DNA of 64,000 nt from Sporomusaceae bacterium (GTDB lineage Bacteria > Bacillota > Negativicutes > Acidaminococcales > JAJUGR01), in NCBI GenBank assembly GCA_029265905.1, contig JAJUGR010000002.1, forward strand, positions 124,001-188,000, in the 5' to 3' direction. Shown here one piece after another: positions 8,670 through 17,297 of the stretch (position 1 is its first letter; each line of letters opens with the position of its first letter). A program made the position numbers and the translations under genes. Under the pieces are notes generated by a model, which ran no database searches, was not told where the DNA came from, and saw only the letters and a list, made by a program, of their open reading frames with translations.

Positions 8670-9418
8670 TCCTCCGCGCCGGCTAGGGTCAGCGCGCCGC
8701 GGATGCCCAGCTGTCCGTCAGCCAAAATGAGCACGCCCAGGACCAGCGGATGGCGTTCACTCCAGGCCAGGGCCGGGGCGATATCCGCCGCGCGCTGGAC
8801 GCGGTTGGCGATCGCTGTGGCGTACGCGTCGGCAACCGCCGCGTCAGCGGCCAGCACGGTAACCGTGTCGGCCTTGCCGAAGCTCAGCGAGTGGCCGATG
8901 GTGCCGGAAGAGGTGGCCAGTCCGCAAGGCAGTTGGCCGGCAGAGAGCCGCAGGCTGAGGCGTCCGGACAGCGGGTGCTTGCCGGCCCAGACGAGAATGC
9001 GGCGCGGCTCGTTGCCAGCCAAAAAGAGATCGCCGCCGTTTTCCACCACCAGCGCTGTGAGCTTGAAGGCGCTCAAGAGCCGGCGGCCGACCGCTTCCGC
9101 CACTGCGCCGGCCACCGCGGCCATCGGGCCGACCCCGGCCGGACGGACGGCGCGGCACATCGTTTGCACGAGCGAGGGCGCCGCCGCTTCCAGGTCGTAA
9201 GGGAGCAGCGTTGTGACAAAGGACGGATGCGCGGCGATATACGCTTCCAGCGGTTCGCGGCATTCCTTGAGGCATTCGGCGGCAAACGCCCGCAGCTTGG
9301 CGGTGTCGGCGGCGGGCGGGACGCCGATCAAGAGGTCGCTTTCCTGGTGGCAAATGGTGAAAAACGAGAGGGAGGCGCTTTGCCAGGCTTTTCGGTACCA
9401 GCGCGGTTCAGGCTTCAT
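8666..9418 (-). CDS. UPF0280 (COG2122) protein, homocysteine biosynthesis partner
   Basis: 250 residues from the ATG at 9418. The open frame extends to 9523, but that part is compositionally unlike the family and overlaps the ferredoxin gene. MKPEPRWYRKAWQ is a typical UPF0280 opening, and the glycine-rich core AVRPAGVGPMAAVAGAVAEAVG matches the ApbE-like fold of this family. It overlaps the ferredoxin gene by 11 bases, so the three minus-strand genes form one operon. In methanogens, COG2122 proteins act with DUF39 and NIL-ferredoxin proteins in sulfide incorporation into homocysteine; the same role is inferred. The catalytic contribution of this subunit is not established. Confidence 0.85.
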   Translation of the reverse strand: MKPEPRWYRKAWQSASLSFFTICHQESDLLIGVPPAADTAKLRAFAAECLKECREPLEAYIAAHPSFVTTLLPYDLEAAAPSLVQTMCRAVRPAGVGPMAAVAGAVAEAVGRRLLSAFKLTALVVENGGDLFLAGNEPRRILVWAGKHPLSGRLSLRLSAGQLPCGLATSSGTIGHSLSFGKADTVTVLAADAAVADAYATAIANRVQRAADIAPALAWSERHPLVLGVLILADGQLGIRGALTLAGAED

Positions 9419-9860
9419 CGGCGGGCGGCGCCTCCTCGATTGGATCGCTGAATTTGCTGTGGATGGCGCGCACCGGGCAGGCGGACAGGCACAGGCCGCA
9501 GGCGATGCAGCGGTCCGGGTCAAAGGCGAGGTCCCACTCGGGGGCGCGGATCAACAGCGCCTGCGAGAAGCAAACCGCCGTGCAGGCGCCGCAGTCGACG
9601 CAGCTGTCCTTGTCGATGACGATCTGGCGTTCGCTGGGGGTGACTTTAATCCCTTCCGACGACAGGTAGGACAAGGCGGCGGTGATGTCGGCCGGCTCGC
9701 CCTCGAGATCCAGCAGCAGGTTGCCCTGCTGGCCAGGGGTGATTTCCGCCCGGAGGATGTTGACGACCAGGCCGTAATCGCGCACCAAGTGGTAGGTGAT
9801 GGCTTTGTCGTAGGCGTCAGGGGAAAAGCGCAGGGTTACGCGTTCTCTTTTCATCGTCAT
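9408..9860 (-). CDS. NIL-domain ferredoxin, homocysteine biosynthesis
   Basis: 150 residues. An N-terminal NIL domain (about 4-78), the ligand-like fold also found in MetN transporters, is fused to a two-cluster ferredoxin: C87/C90/C93/C97 and C118/C121/C124/C128 in CVDCGACTAVC and CIACGLCLSACP. The start overlaps the DUF39 stop; the second ATG at 9854 is better spaced from GAGGTGA. It is the expected electron carrier of the archaeal-type homocysteine pathway, in which aspartate semialdehyde and sulfide are converted to homocysteine with the DUF39 protein. That role is transferred from family knowledge. Confidence 0.9.
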   Translation of the reverse strand: MTMKRERVTLRFSPDAYDKAITYHLVRDYGLVVNILRAEITPGQQGNLLLDLEGEPADITAALSYLSSEGIKVTPSERQIVIDKDSCVDCGACTAVCFSQALLIRAPEWDLAFDPDRCIACGLCLSACPVRAIHSKFSDPIEEAPPADEA

Positions 9861-11020
9861 TTCACCTCGTCTTTGCTGTTCAACGCGTGCAGCGTCGCTT
9901 GTTGGGGCAAGGGCGCGACCGCCTCGCTGAGCAAAAAGTCGCCTTGTTCGATCCAGCCCTTGAGCTGCTTGGCGATGACGAGGGCTTTCTTTTGGCTCGA
10001 CAGCGGCGCGGTGCGGATTTTTTTGCCGTTCAGCAGGATCTGGCCGGATTTGAGTTCGCCGTAGGAATAGGTGCCGAGCGAAGGACGGTTGCGTTCGGCG
10101 ACGCCGTAGTCAAAGAGCGTGGTCTGGATGTCGTGGTCCGTGACGGCGACGCAGCGGGCCAAGTCTTCGTCAAGGACGGGGATGGGGATGCCGACGCCGA
10201 GAAACAAGCTGGCGCCGTAGCCGTCGAAATAGGCGGCGCGGAAAAAGTCGGGCGACATGGCCTTGAGGTCGCCGATCAAGCTGAGCGTCGCGGCGCCGCC
10301 GACCGGGATGCCGTGTTCGTTGCGCGGGCGGCTGGGGTTGTGCTGCGTGCCGTTCCAGGCCACATAGCCCTGGGCGCCGCCGAGGAAGAGCTTCGTGCCG
10401 ATGCCGATCGTCCGCAGGTAGGGGTCGTTTAAGAGCGGGCTGAGGCAGCCGGAGGTGGAGTAGTTCACGTTGCCGAATTTGGGCAAGAGCGTGCCCATGT
10501 AGGTGCGCAGCGTGCGGCTGGAGGAATTGACAGCCGCGCCGTAGTTTTGGTAGGCGTTGCGAGGGTTGAAGAGGAAGGCCTCGTTGATGTCCGCCAGCCG
10601 GATATCGCTTTCGATCTGGCTGCGGGGGTAGCAGTCCGTCCCGTAGGCGGTGGCCCGCAGGCGGACGGCTTTGCCGCGGAGCAGCTCTTCTAGGACGTGC
10701 GCGCCGCCGTATTCCGGCCGGCCGTCGGAAAGCTCGGTTGCGCCCAGGTACGCGTCGACGGCGGCGATGCCGGCGTAGGCGGGCACGTCATTTAAGTGCA
10801 CCCGGCTCATCTTGATCGGCGGATCGCTGTGCCCGAAGTTCAAGAACGCCCCCGACGAGCACATCGGCCCGAACGTGCCGGTGGTGACGACGTCGACCTG
10901 CTGGGCGACGGCTTTCACCCCTTGCTCCTTCGCCATGGCCGCCGCCTGGTCCGCTGTCAACACGACGGCTTCGCCGCGGCGGATTTTCTCATTGATTTCC
11001 GCAATGGTTTTTGTTGCCAT
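9857..11020 (-). CDS. Homocysteine biosynthesis protein, DUF39 (COG1900)
   Basis: 387 residues, the full length of the DUF39 family, whose archaeal members insert sulfur into aspartate semialdehyde to form homocysteine without the O-acyl-homoserine route. Candidate catalytic cysteines are C54 (GPMCSSGAFLNFG) and C130 (YGTDCYPRS), close to positions reported essential in the methanogen homologue; TSGCLSPLLND holds another conserved cysteine. The ATG lies directly after the T-run of a riboswitch terminator, with AAGGAGG inside the hairpin's 3' arm. Head of an operon with the NIL-ferredoxin (ATGA overlap) and UPF0280 genes. Control by SAM is consistent with methionine-branch function. Confidence 0.92.
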   Translation of the reverse strand: MATKTIAEINEKIRRGEAVVLTADQAAAMAKEQGVKAVAQQVDVVTTGTFGPMCSSGAFLNFGHSDPPIKMSRVHLNDVPAYAGIAAVDAYLGATELSDGRPEYGGAHVLEELLRGKAVRLRATAYGTDCYPRSQIESDIRLADINEAFLFNPRNAYQNYGAAVNSSSRTLRTYMGTLLPKFGNVNYSTSGCLSPLLNDPYLRTIGIGTKLFLGGAQGYVAWNGTQHNPSRPRNEHGIPVGGAATLSLIGDLKAMSPDFFRAAYFDGYGASLFLGVGIPIPVLDEDLARCVAVTDHDIQTTLFDYGVAERNRPSLGTYSYGELKSGQILLNGKKIRTAPLSSQKKALVIAKQLKGWIEQGDFLLSEAVAPLPQQATLHALNSKDEVK

Positions 11021-11059
11021 AAAAAAGCCTCCTTCATCACAATCAGGCGATGAGGAGGC
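11021..11059 (-). terminator. Riboswitch terminator that also covers the ribosome binding site
   Basis: GCCTCC-TCATC pairs with GATGAAGGAGGC (one bulge) around a 10-base loop, then TTTTTT and the ATG of the DUF39 gene. The Shine-Dalgarno AAGGAGG is in the 3' arm. The 5' arm CTCATC is complementary to the 3' strand of aptamer helix P1 (GATGAG), so terminator and antiterminator exclude each other. Confidence 0.85.
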
Positions 11060-11077
11060 GAAACGAACCGCTAATCA

Positions 11078-11183
11078 CTCATCTGCCAGAAAGTATTCTT
11101 TCTGCTGGAATTAGCACCTTTAGGCTGTTGCCTGAGGTTGCCGAGGTTTCATTGGGCCGGTCCCTCCACCTCTCTGGATGAGA
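11078..11183 (-). promoter_or_regulatory. SAM-I (S-box) riboswitch aptamer
   Basis: On the minus strand the S-box signature is complete: a CTCATC P1 strand, AGAGAGGTGGAGGGA, GGCCCAATGAAACC, CGGCAACC, then GGTGCTAATTCC and the closing GATGAG. It precedes the terminator at 11021-11059. Known S-boxes bind SAM and favour termination, so the DUF39 operon should be expressed when SAM is low. Confidence 0.95.
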
Positions 11184-11210
11184 AAAAGTATGAAATTGTG
11201 TGCAATCAAC

Positions 11211-11239
11211 ATGTTATCAGTTTTTTTATAGGCTGTCAA
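11211..11239 (-). promoter_or_regulatory. Promoter of the SAM-riboswitch homocysteine operon
   Basis: On the minus strand TTGACA (-35), 17 bases, TAACAT (-10), about 30 bases upstream of the S-box aptamer. The -35 is a perfect consensus. Confidence 0.85.
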
Positions 11240-11418
11240 TTTTATGGCGGTAAAGTGTTGCATGGAGTGCGGGCTGTCTTTTGCGGGCGAACGCTGTCTG
11301 GTATAAGGCTACAGCCGGTCTGACCGAAACGGTCGATTCGGCTGGGCCTGGCAGGATATTTTGCCGGCCTGTCGAATGCAAAAGAAGGCTCATTTTCAAT
11401 TGGGTGAGGAGAGATGAA

Positions 11419-12267
11419 GTGCCTATTAACCGTTTTTCTTGCCGCAACCGAACGCAGGCAATCTTGTTTTTAGTGATCGCCGCTTTATTATGGTCATCGG
11501 GCGGGCTCTTCATCAAGGTGGTGTCCTGGCATCCGTTGGCCATCGCCGGCATCCGCAGCTTTTTTTCCGCGCTGGTGATGGGCCTTTTTTTCGGCGCACG
11601 GGCGGTAAATTTTTCCCGCGCGCAATTGGCCGGTGCGGCGGCTTACGCGGGTATGGTCACCATGCTGGTCGTGTCGACAAAAATGACGACGGCGGCGAAC
11701 GCGATTTTCCTGCAGTACACGGCGCCGGTCTATGTGGCGCTCTTGTCTTATGTTTTGCTGCGGGAAAAAATCAGCCGGGGCGATTGGTGGATGATGGGGC
11801 TCGTGTTTGGCGGCATGACGCTGTTCTTTCTTGATGACTTGTCCTGGGGCAGCCTGGCCGGCAATTTGTTCGGCATCGGCAGCGGCCTGAGTTTTGCCGC
11901 CTTCGCCATCGCGCTCAGGCTGCAAAAGGGCGCTGCGCCGGCGGGGTCGGTTCTCTTGGGCAACCTGTTGACCTTTTTGATCGGCATCCCGTTTTACGCG
12001 GCGCCGTATCCGGATGCCGCCGGCTGGGGCGCGCTGGTGATCTTGGGCGTTTTCCAGCTTGGCTTTTCCTATTATTTTTACACGGAAGCCATTTCCTACG
12101 TGACAGCCTTGGAAGCGGTGCTGATACCCGTCATCGAGCCGGTCTTGAACCCGGTCTGGGTCTTTTTGGTGCTGGGGGAGCGGCCGGGGACGATGGCGCT
12201 GATCGGCGGGGCGATTGTGCTGGTGGTCATTACCGCGCGGTGCGCCATGAAGGCGGGTCGCTCATGA
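11419..12267 (+). CDS. EamA/DMT-family transporter
   Basis: 282 residues from the GTG at 11419, chosen because GAGGAGAG is five bases upstream; the frame runs open back to 11281 with a non-hydrophobic, unlikely extension. About ten membrane segments in two EamA repeats are visible (first starts AILFLVIAALLWSSGGLF; second begins near LAGNLFGIGSGLSFAAF). Drug/metabolite transporters of this family usually export amino acids or other metabolites. No substrate can be assigned. A weak extended -10 (TGG then TATAAG, 11299-11307) may serve as promoter. It converges on dapL with a shared terminator. Confidence 0.85.
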   Translation: MPINRFSCRNRTQAILFLVIAALLWSSGGLFIKVVSWHPLAIAGIRSFFSALVMGLFFGARAVNFSRAQLAGAAAYAGMVTMLVVSTKMTTAANAIFLQYTAPVYVALLSYVLLREKISRGDWWMMGLVFGGMTLFFLDDLSWGSLAGNLFGIGSGLSFAAFAIALRLQKGAAPAGSVLLGNLLTFLIGIPFYAAPYPDAAGWGALVILGVFQLGFSYYFYTEAISYVTALEAVLIPVIEPVLNPVWVFLVLGERPGTMALIGGAIVLVVITARCAMKAGRS

Positions 12268-12269
12268 AA

Positions 12270-12304
12270 AAGACGCTGCCCGCGGGCAGCGTCTTGCGTT
12301 TTTT
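12270..12304. terminator. Bidirectional terminator between EamA gene and dapL
   Basis: A 13-bp perfect inverted repeat (AAGACGCTGCCCG and its complement, 12270-12295). T-rich DNA follows on the plus strand (TGCGTTTTTT), and an A-run on the left gives a T-run on the minus strand. Confidence 0.85.
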
Positions 12305-12311
12305 GGCTGTT

Positions 12312-13547
<1,236 letters not shown>

Positions 13548-13583
13548 AGTGTAGCTCCTTTCAGACTTCTAGAATCAGCTACT

Positions 13584-13613
13584 ATTATACACCAGCATTC
13601 TTTTATTTGTCAG
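13584..13613 (-). promoter_or_regulatory. Promoter of dapL
   Basis: On the minus strand CTGACA (-35), 18 bases with TG just before the -10, and TATAAT. Both -10 and extended element are consensus. Confidence 0.75.
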
Positions 13614-13649
13614 GATGGCGGCGAACAGTTTTTGAAGGGAGTGGGTCAA

Positions 13650-15218
13650 ATGAACACAAAAATGACAACCGGCTTGCTGGTGCTGTGCTTTTGCCTGCTG
13701 CTGGCTTCGCCGGCGGCGGCGGAACGCGTGCTGTACATACCGCTGGACGACCGGCCGGTGAGCCTGTCTTATCCGGTCGAAGCCTTCCTGGCGGCGGGGC
13801 TGGAGGTCGCGACGCCGCCCGAGCCGCTGCTCGCTTCCCGCTGGCGGCGCGGCGATCCGGACGGCCTCTTGGCCTGGCTGGAGGAACAGGCACCGGGCGC
13901 AGCTTGCGCGGTCGTGTCGGCCGACAGCGTCCTCTATGGCGGCCTTGTGCCGTCCCGCACGCATCACGAAACCGAGGCGCTGCTGGAGCTTCGCTTGGCG
14001 CGTTTGAATCGTCTGGCGGAGGGAGCGCTGCCGCTGCGCTTGTACGTTTTCAGCACCGTCATGCGCACGCCGCGCGTCAGCGTCGGCGGGACCGAGCCGC
14101 CTTACTACGAGCAATGGGGCGGGGATTTGTTCCGGCTTAGCGCGCTGGCGGACAAAGCGTCGCAGTCCCAACTGTCTGCCCTAGAACAGGCGGAACTGAC
14201 GGCGCTGGCGGCGCATGTGCCGGCCGCGGTCCGGCAGGATTGGGAGGCGCGCCGCGAGCTAAACGAGCGCATGAATGAGCGGCTGCTTGCCGCCTTGGCG
14301 GCGGGCAAATATGCCTACTTTGTGCTTGGACGTGACGATACGGCTGTTTATTCCCGCTCTCGCCAGGAGTTTCGCCGGTTGTCGCGTTTGACGAAAGGCT
14401 TGCCGGAAACACGCTATGCGTCGTTTGCCGGGGCGGACGAAATCGGCTGGGTGCTGCTGCTGCGCGCCAAGCAGGATTTGGAGCATCATCTGCCGTTTGT
14501 GCGGGTCGTATACGCGCCGGGCGCGGGCGGCAGCACAATCGCCTCGTATGAGGATGAGACGGTCGCCCATTCTGTCCGGGGCCATTTGCTGGCGGCGGGC
14601 GCAGTGCCGGTCAACGGGCCGGCGGATTTTGTTCTGGCCGTTCACACGCCGGTTGACGGGGTGACGCCGGAAGCGGCTGACCCGCTGAACCGCGCGCCGC
14701 GCGCGATCAATCCGGACTGGCTGGCCTTCTTGCGCCGAGCCGTCCGGGCGGATACGCCGGTGGCCTTAGCCGACATCGCCTTTGCCAACGGGGGGGACGA
14801 TGCGCTGGTGCGCAGCCTGGCCAGCGATGGGACGGCGCTGAAGCTGGCCGCTTACGGGGGCTGGAATACGGCCGGCAACTCGATTGGATCGGCGCTGGTC
14901 CAGGGCTTGCTGGCGGCCGGACAGCCGAAGCAGGCGCAACAGCGGCAGCTGGCGGCGCGGTATCTGGAGGACTGGGGCTACCAGACGGTGGTGCGCCAGG
15001 CTTTGTACGAGGAAATCGTGTGGGCCAACGGCTGGGAGGGGAACTGGCTGACGCCCGACCAGCGCCTGTGCTTGGAGCAGGAGGCAGCCGCCCGCCTGCG
15101 GGCGCTGGCGGCGGCGAACCGCCTGCTGCCGGACGGTTCGGCGTCTGATCACCTGCAGGTTGAATTGCCGTGGGATAGGCTGTTTGAGGCGCATGTCGCC
15201 TTCGTTCCGCAAACGTAA
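13650..15218 (+). CDS. DUF4127 family exported protein
   Basis: 522 residues from the ATG at 13650 with GAAGGGAG upstream; the frame runs open to 12861 only because it is antisense to dapL. A clear signal peptide (MNTKMTTGLLVLCFCLLLASPAAAE) is followed by the DUF4127 opening VLYIPLDDRPVSLSYPV. Other family patches are SADSVLYGGLVPSR, GADEIGWVLLLR and GGWNTAGNSIGSAL. The family is widespread in Firmicutes and has no established function; repeated Asp/Arg/His-rich motifs suggest an enzyme, but this is speculation. No operon partner. The stop codon lies inside the following long palindrome. Confidence 0.8.
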   Translation: MNTKMTTGLLVLCFCLLLASPAAAERVLYIPLDDRPVSLSYPVEAFLAAGLEVATPPEPLLASRWRRGDPDGLLAWLEEQAPGAACAVVSADSVLYGGLVPSRTHHETEALLELRLARLNRLAEGALPLRLYVFSTVMRTPRVSVGGTEPPYYEQWGGDLFRLSALADKASQSQLSALEQAELTALAAHVPAAVRQDWEARRELNERMNERLLAALAAGKYAYFVLGRDDTAVYSRSRQEFRRLSRLTKGLPETRYASFAGADEIGWVLLLRAKQDLEHHLPFVRVVYAPGAGGSTIASYEDETVAHSVRGHLLAAGAVPVNGPADFVLAVHTPVDGVTPEAADPLNRAPRAINPDWLAFLRRAVRADTPVALADIAFANGGDDALVRSLASDGTALKLAAYGGWNTAGNSIGSALVQGLLAAGQPKQAQQRQLAARYLEDWGYQTVVRQALYEEIVWANGWEGNWLTPDQRLCLEQEAAARLRALAAANRLLPDGSASDHLQVELPWDRLFEAHVAFVPQT

Positions 15219-15257
15219 AACAGGAGGTTCCGGCGCGCCGGAACCTCCTGTTTTACG
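15214..15257. terminator. Bidirectional terminator, 44-bp perfect palindrome
   Basis: CGTAAAACAGGAGGTTCCGG and onward, 22 bases, is followed directly by its exact complement; A4 and T4 flank the GC core so either strand can terminate. It includes the DUF4127 stop codon and ends nine bases before the convergent thioesterase gene. Confidence 0.88.
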
Positions 15258-15266
15258 TGGGAAAAC

Positions 15267-15677
15267 TTATGCTTTTGCGGCCAGCTTCTTGTTTGCTTTG
15301 GCGACAAACGGCGCGGCCTCAACGATGTAGCGCTCATGCGTTCCTTCGCCGATTAGTCCGGCCTCATCGTAAGCGCGGACGGCAAACGCCAATTTCTTGC
15401 CGGCCACAGCTGTGAGCTCCGCTTCCGCGCGGACCGCCATGCCGACCGGCGTGGCCGCGGCGTGGGCGACGGACACCTGCGTGCCGACGGTGGTGAAGCC
15501 GGCGGGCAAGGCCGCCTCAACGGCCGCCAGGCTGGCGCCTTCCATCAGGCCGATCATGGCCGGCGTGGCATAAACTGCGATGCCGCCGCTGCCGTACGCG
15601 ATGGCGGTGTTTTTGTCAGTGACTGTTTCGGTTTTCTCGGCCTTCAAGCCGAGCGCAAGCTGAAATTCCAGCGTCAT
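15267..15677 (-). CDS. FlK-like hotdog-fold thioesterase
   Basis: 136 residues from the ATG at 15677; an adjacent TTG at 15680 touches the AGGAGG and is less likely. The sequence resembles the fluoroacetyl-CoA thioesterase-like (FlK) group of hotdog proteins: VTDKNTAIAYGSGGIAVYATPAMIGLME at the N-terminus, VGTQVSVAHAAATPVG in the middle, and IGEGTHERYIV near the end, where the conserved Thr/His/Glu-type residues fall. It probably hydrolyses an acyl-CoA thioester; the acyl group is unknown. The next gene upstream on the same strand is a cupin 15 bases away, so the two may be co-transcribed. Confidence 0.75.
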   Translation of the reverse strand: MTLEFQLALGLKAEKTETVTDKNTAIAYGSGGIAVYATPAMIGLMEGASLAAVEAALPAGFTTVGTQVSVAHAAATPVGMAVRAEAELTAVAGKKLAFAVRAYDEAGLIGEGTHERYIVEAAPFVAKANKKLAAKA

Positions 15678-15692
15678 CAACCTCCTGCCTGC

Positions 15693-16031
15693 TTAATCTT
15701 CCGGGACGATGCAGATGAATTTGAACGGCTTGTCGCCGCGGTTTTTGATTTGGTGATAGGTGTTGGCGGGAATGTAGCCGGAAAAGCCGGCCGCTACTTC
15801 GTAGTCCACGCCCCCAATCATGACTGTGCCTTCGCCCTCCAAAAAGTAATTGATATGGGGCCAGGGGTGTTCGTGGGCGGGCGCCTTGCCGCCCGGCGCC
15901 AGTTCAAAGACGCGCATCGCCCAGCCTTGCCAGCCGTCGGCCGGCGACACGGCCATTTTCATGCTGGCGTTTTCCACGCCTGGGCCGCTTACCGGTTTGA
16001 AGGGAACTTTCGTCAGATCAATGACTGCCAT
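15693..16031 (-). CDS. Small cupin-domain protein
   Basis: 112 residues from the ATG at 16031, which has AAGGAG seven bases upstream; the ATG at 16037 is too close to it. A single double-stranded beta-helix with cupin motif 1 (GKAPAHEHPWPHINYFLEGEG: His, His, Glu) and motif 2 (GYIPANTYHQIKNRG: His). It should bind one divalent metal. Function is unknown; small single cupins may be isomerases, dioxygenases or sensors. Encoded between a thioesterase and metQ on the same strand, 35 bases after metQ, so it is probably in the metQ transcript and hence downstream of the SAM riboswitch. Confidence 0.8.
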   Translation of the reverse strand: MAVIDLTKVPFKPVSGPGVENASMKMAVSPADGWQGWAMRVFELAPGGKAPAHEHPWPHINYFLEGEGTVMIGGVDYEVAAGFSGYIPANTYHQIKNRGDKPFKFICIVPED

Positions 16032-16066
16032 GTTCATGCTCCTTTGCTGTTTGGTGTGCGGCCGGG

Positions 16067-16882
16067 TTAAAACGCCGGCACGATGGCGCCCTTGTATTTG
16101 TCCTCAATGAATTTCTTCACGTCCGGACTGGTCAGGGCCTTCGCCAGTTTCTGGATTTCCGGCCGTTTTTCGTCGCCGGAGCGGACAACCAGGATGTTTA
16201 CATAAGGCGAATCCTTCGCTTCAATTGCCAGGGCGTCTTTGGCCGGAATCAATTTGGCGTCCAGGGCATAGTTCGTGTTGATGACGGCCAGCGCGACGTC
16301 ATCTAAGGCGCGGGGCAGCTGCGGCGCTTCCAGCTCGCGGATGACGAGGTTTTTCGGATTGGCGGTGATGTCCTGGACGGTCGCTTTGACGCCGACGCCT
16401 TCCTTCAAGGTCAGCAGGCCGTTTTTAGCCAACAGGGCCAGTGCGCGGCCGCCGTTGGTCGGATCGTTCGGGATGGCGACAATCGCGCCGGCGGCGACGT
16501 CGCTCAGTTGCTTCACCTTGCGGGAGTAGATGCCCATCGGTTCAATGTGGACGCCGACCACGCTGGTTAAGGCCAGCTTGCGGTCAGCGGCGAATTTTTC
16601 CAGGTAAGGCGTGTGCTGGAAGAAGTTGGCGTCCAATTCTTTTTCCGCCACGGCCATGTTCGGTCGGACATAGTCGTTCATTTCCACGATGACCAAGTCG
16701 ATGTTTTCTTTGGCCAGCATTGGCTTGACTTGCTGCAGAATCTCAGCATGCGGGACGGCTGTTGCGCCGACCTTGACGGTTTGCTTGGCGGTCGCCGCCG
16801 GCTTTTTGCTGTCGCCGCCGCAGCCGGCTGTCAGGAAGGACAGGGTGAGCAGCAGGGTGATAAGGGTGAAGGCTTTTTTCAT
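16067..16882 (-). CDS. metQ: MetQ/NlpA-family methionine-binding lipoprotein
   Basis: 271 residues from the ATG at 16882 (AAAGGAG eight bases upstream; GTG at 16891 is the alternative). A lipoprotein signal ends in LTAGC. NlpA-family core features include VGATAVPHAEIL near the mature N-terminus and AIPNDPTNGGRALALL. It should bind methionine at the cell surface for an ABC importer. No metN (ATPase) or metI (permease) gene lies next to it: cupin and thioesterase genes follow. An S-box riboswitch upstream supports methionine as the ligand rather than another NlpA-family substrate. Confidence 0.88.
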   Translation of the reverse strand: MKKAFTLITLLLTLSFLTAGCGGDSKKPAATAKQTVKVGATAVPHAEILQQVKPMLAKENIDLVIVEMNDYVRPNMAVAEKELDANFFQHTPYLEKFAADRKLALTSVVGVHIEPMGIYSRKVKQLSDVAAGAIVAIPNDPTNGGRALALLAKNGLLTLKEGVGVKATVQDITANPKNLVIRELEAPQLPRALDDVALAVINTNYALDAKLIPAKDALAIEAKDSPYVNILVVRSGDEKRPEIQKLAKALTSPDVKKFIEDKYKGAIVPAF

Positions 16883-16940
16883 GGGATACACTCCTTTTTC
16901 ATCGATTTAACTGAACGTGCGCAACCAGGCTGCCGCAGAC

Positions 16941-16970
16941 AAAAAAGCCTCTTTCACAGATGAAAGAGGC
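16941..16970 (-). terminator. Terminator of the metQ SAM riboswitch
   Basis: A perfect 10-bp stem (GCCTCTTTCA/TGAAAGAGGC), loop TCTG, then six T on the minus strand. The 5' arm plus loop contains TTCATCTGT, exactly complementary to ACAGATGAA at the 3' end of the aptamer, giving a 9-bp antiterminator. Confidence 0.88.
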
Positions 16971-16984
16971 GGGTCGACCATTGC

Positions 16985-17082
16985 TTCATCTGTCAGGCGA
17001 AACCTGCAGGATTTGGCACCGTTCGCACTGCGATGGTTGCCGCGGCTTCATAGGGCCAGTCCCTCAGCCAGCTCGTGATGAA
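16985..17082 (-). promoter_or_regulatory. SAM-I (S-box) riboswitch aptamer upstream of metQ
   Basis: On the minus strand: TTCATCACGAGCTGGCTGAG opening, GGGACTGGCCCTATGAAGCC, GCGGCAACC, GGTGCCAAATCCTGC and closing GACAGATGAA. These are the S-box core elements. P1 pairs TTCATC with GATGAA. Expected outcome is termination upstream of metQ when SAM is abundant. Confidence 0.93.
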
Positions 17083-17103
17083 CGTGTTCAGTTGCATAGC
17101 TGT

Positions 17104-17133
17104 ATGGTAGCATAATCTGAGTTGTTTGGTCAA
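17104..17133 (-). promoter_or_regulatory. Promoter of the metQ riboswitch transcript
   Basis: On the minus strand TTGACC (-35), 18 bases, TACCAT (-10), about 20 bases upstream of the aptamer. Position is right; the -10 is a modest match. Confidence 0.55.
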
Positions 17134-17297
17134 GATGACGGGCGGGATTTAGGAGGGCAGGATTTTTCACCTTCACAGCGAATAATGTTTACACAGAACA
17201 GGAATTTGGTTTTGATTATGAAATAAATGGTAACTATGCGGTGCGGCGCAACATTAATGATGCCTGCCGGTAGCCTTGGAAAGAAAGGTGCGAGCCA

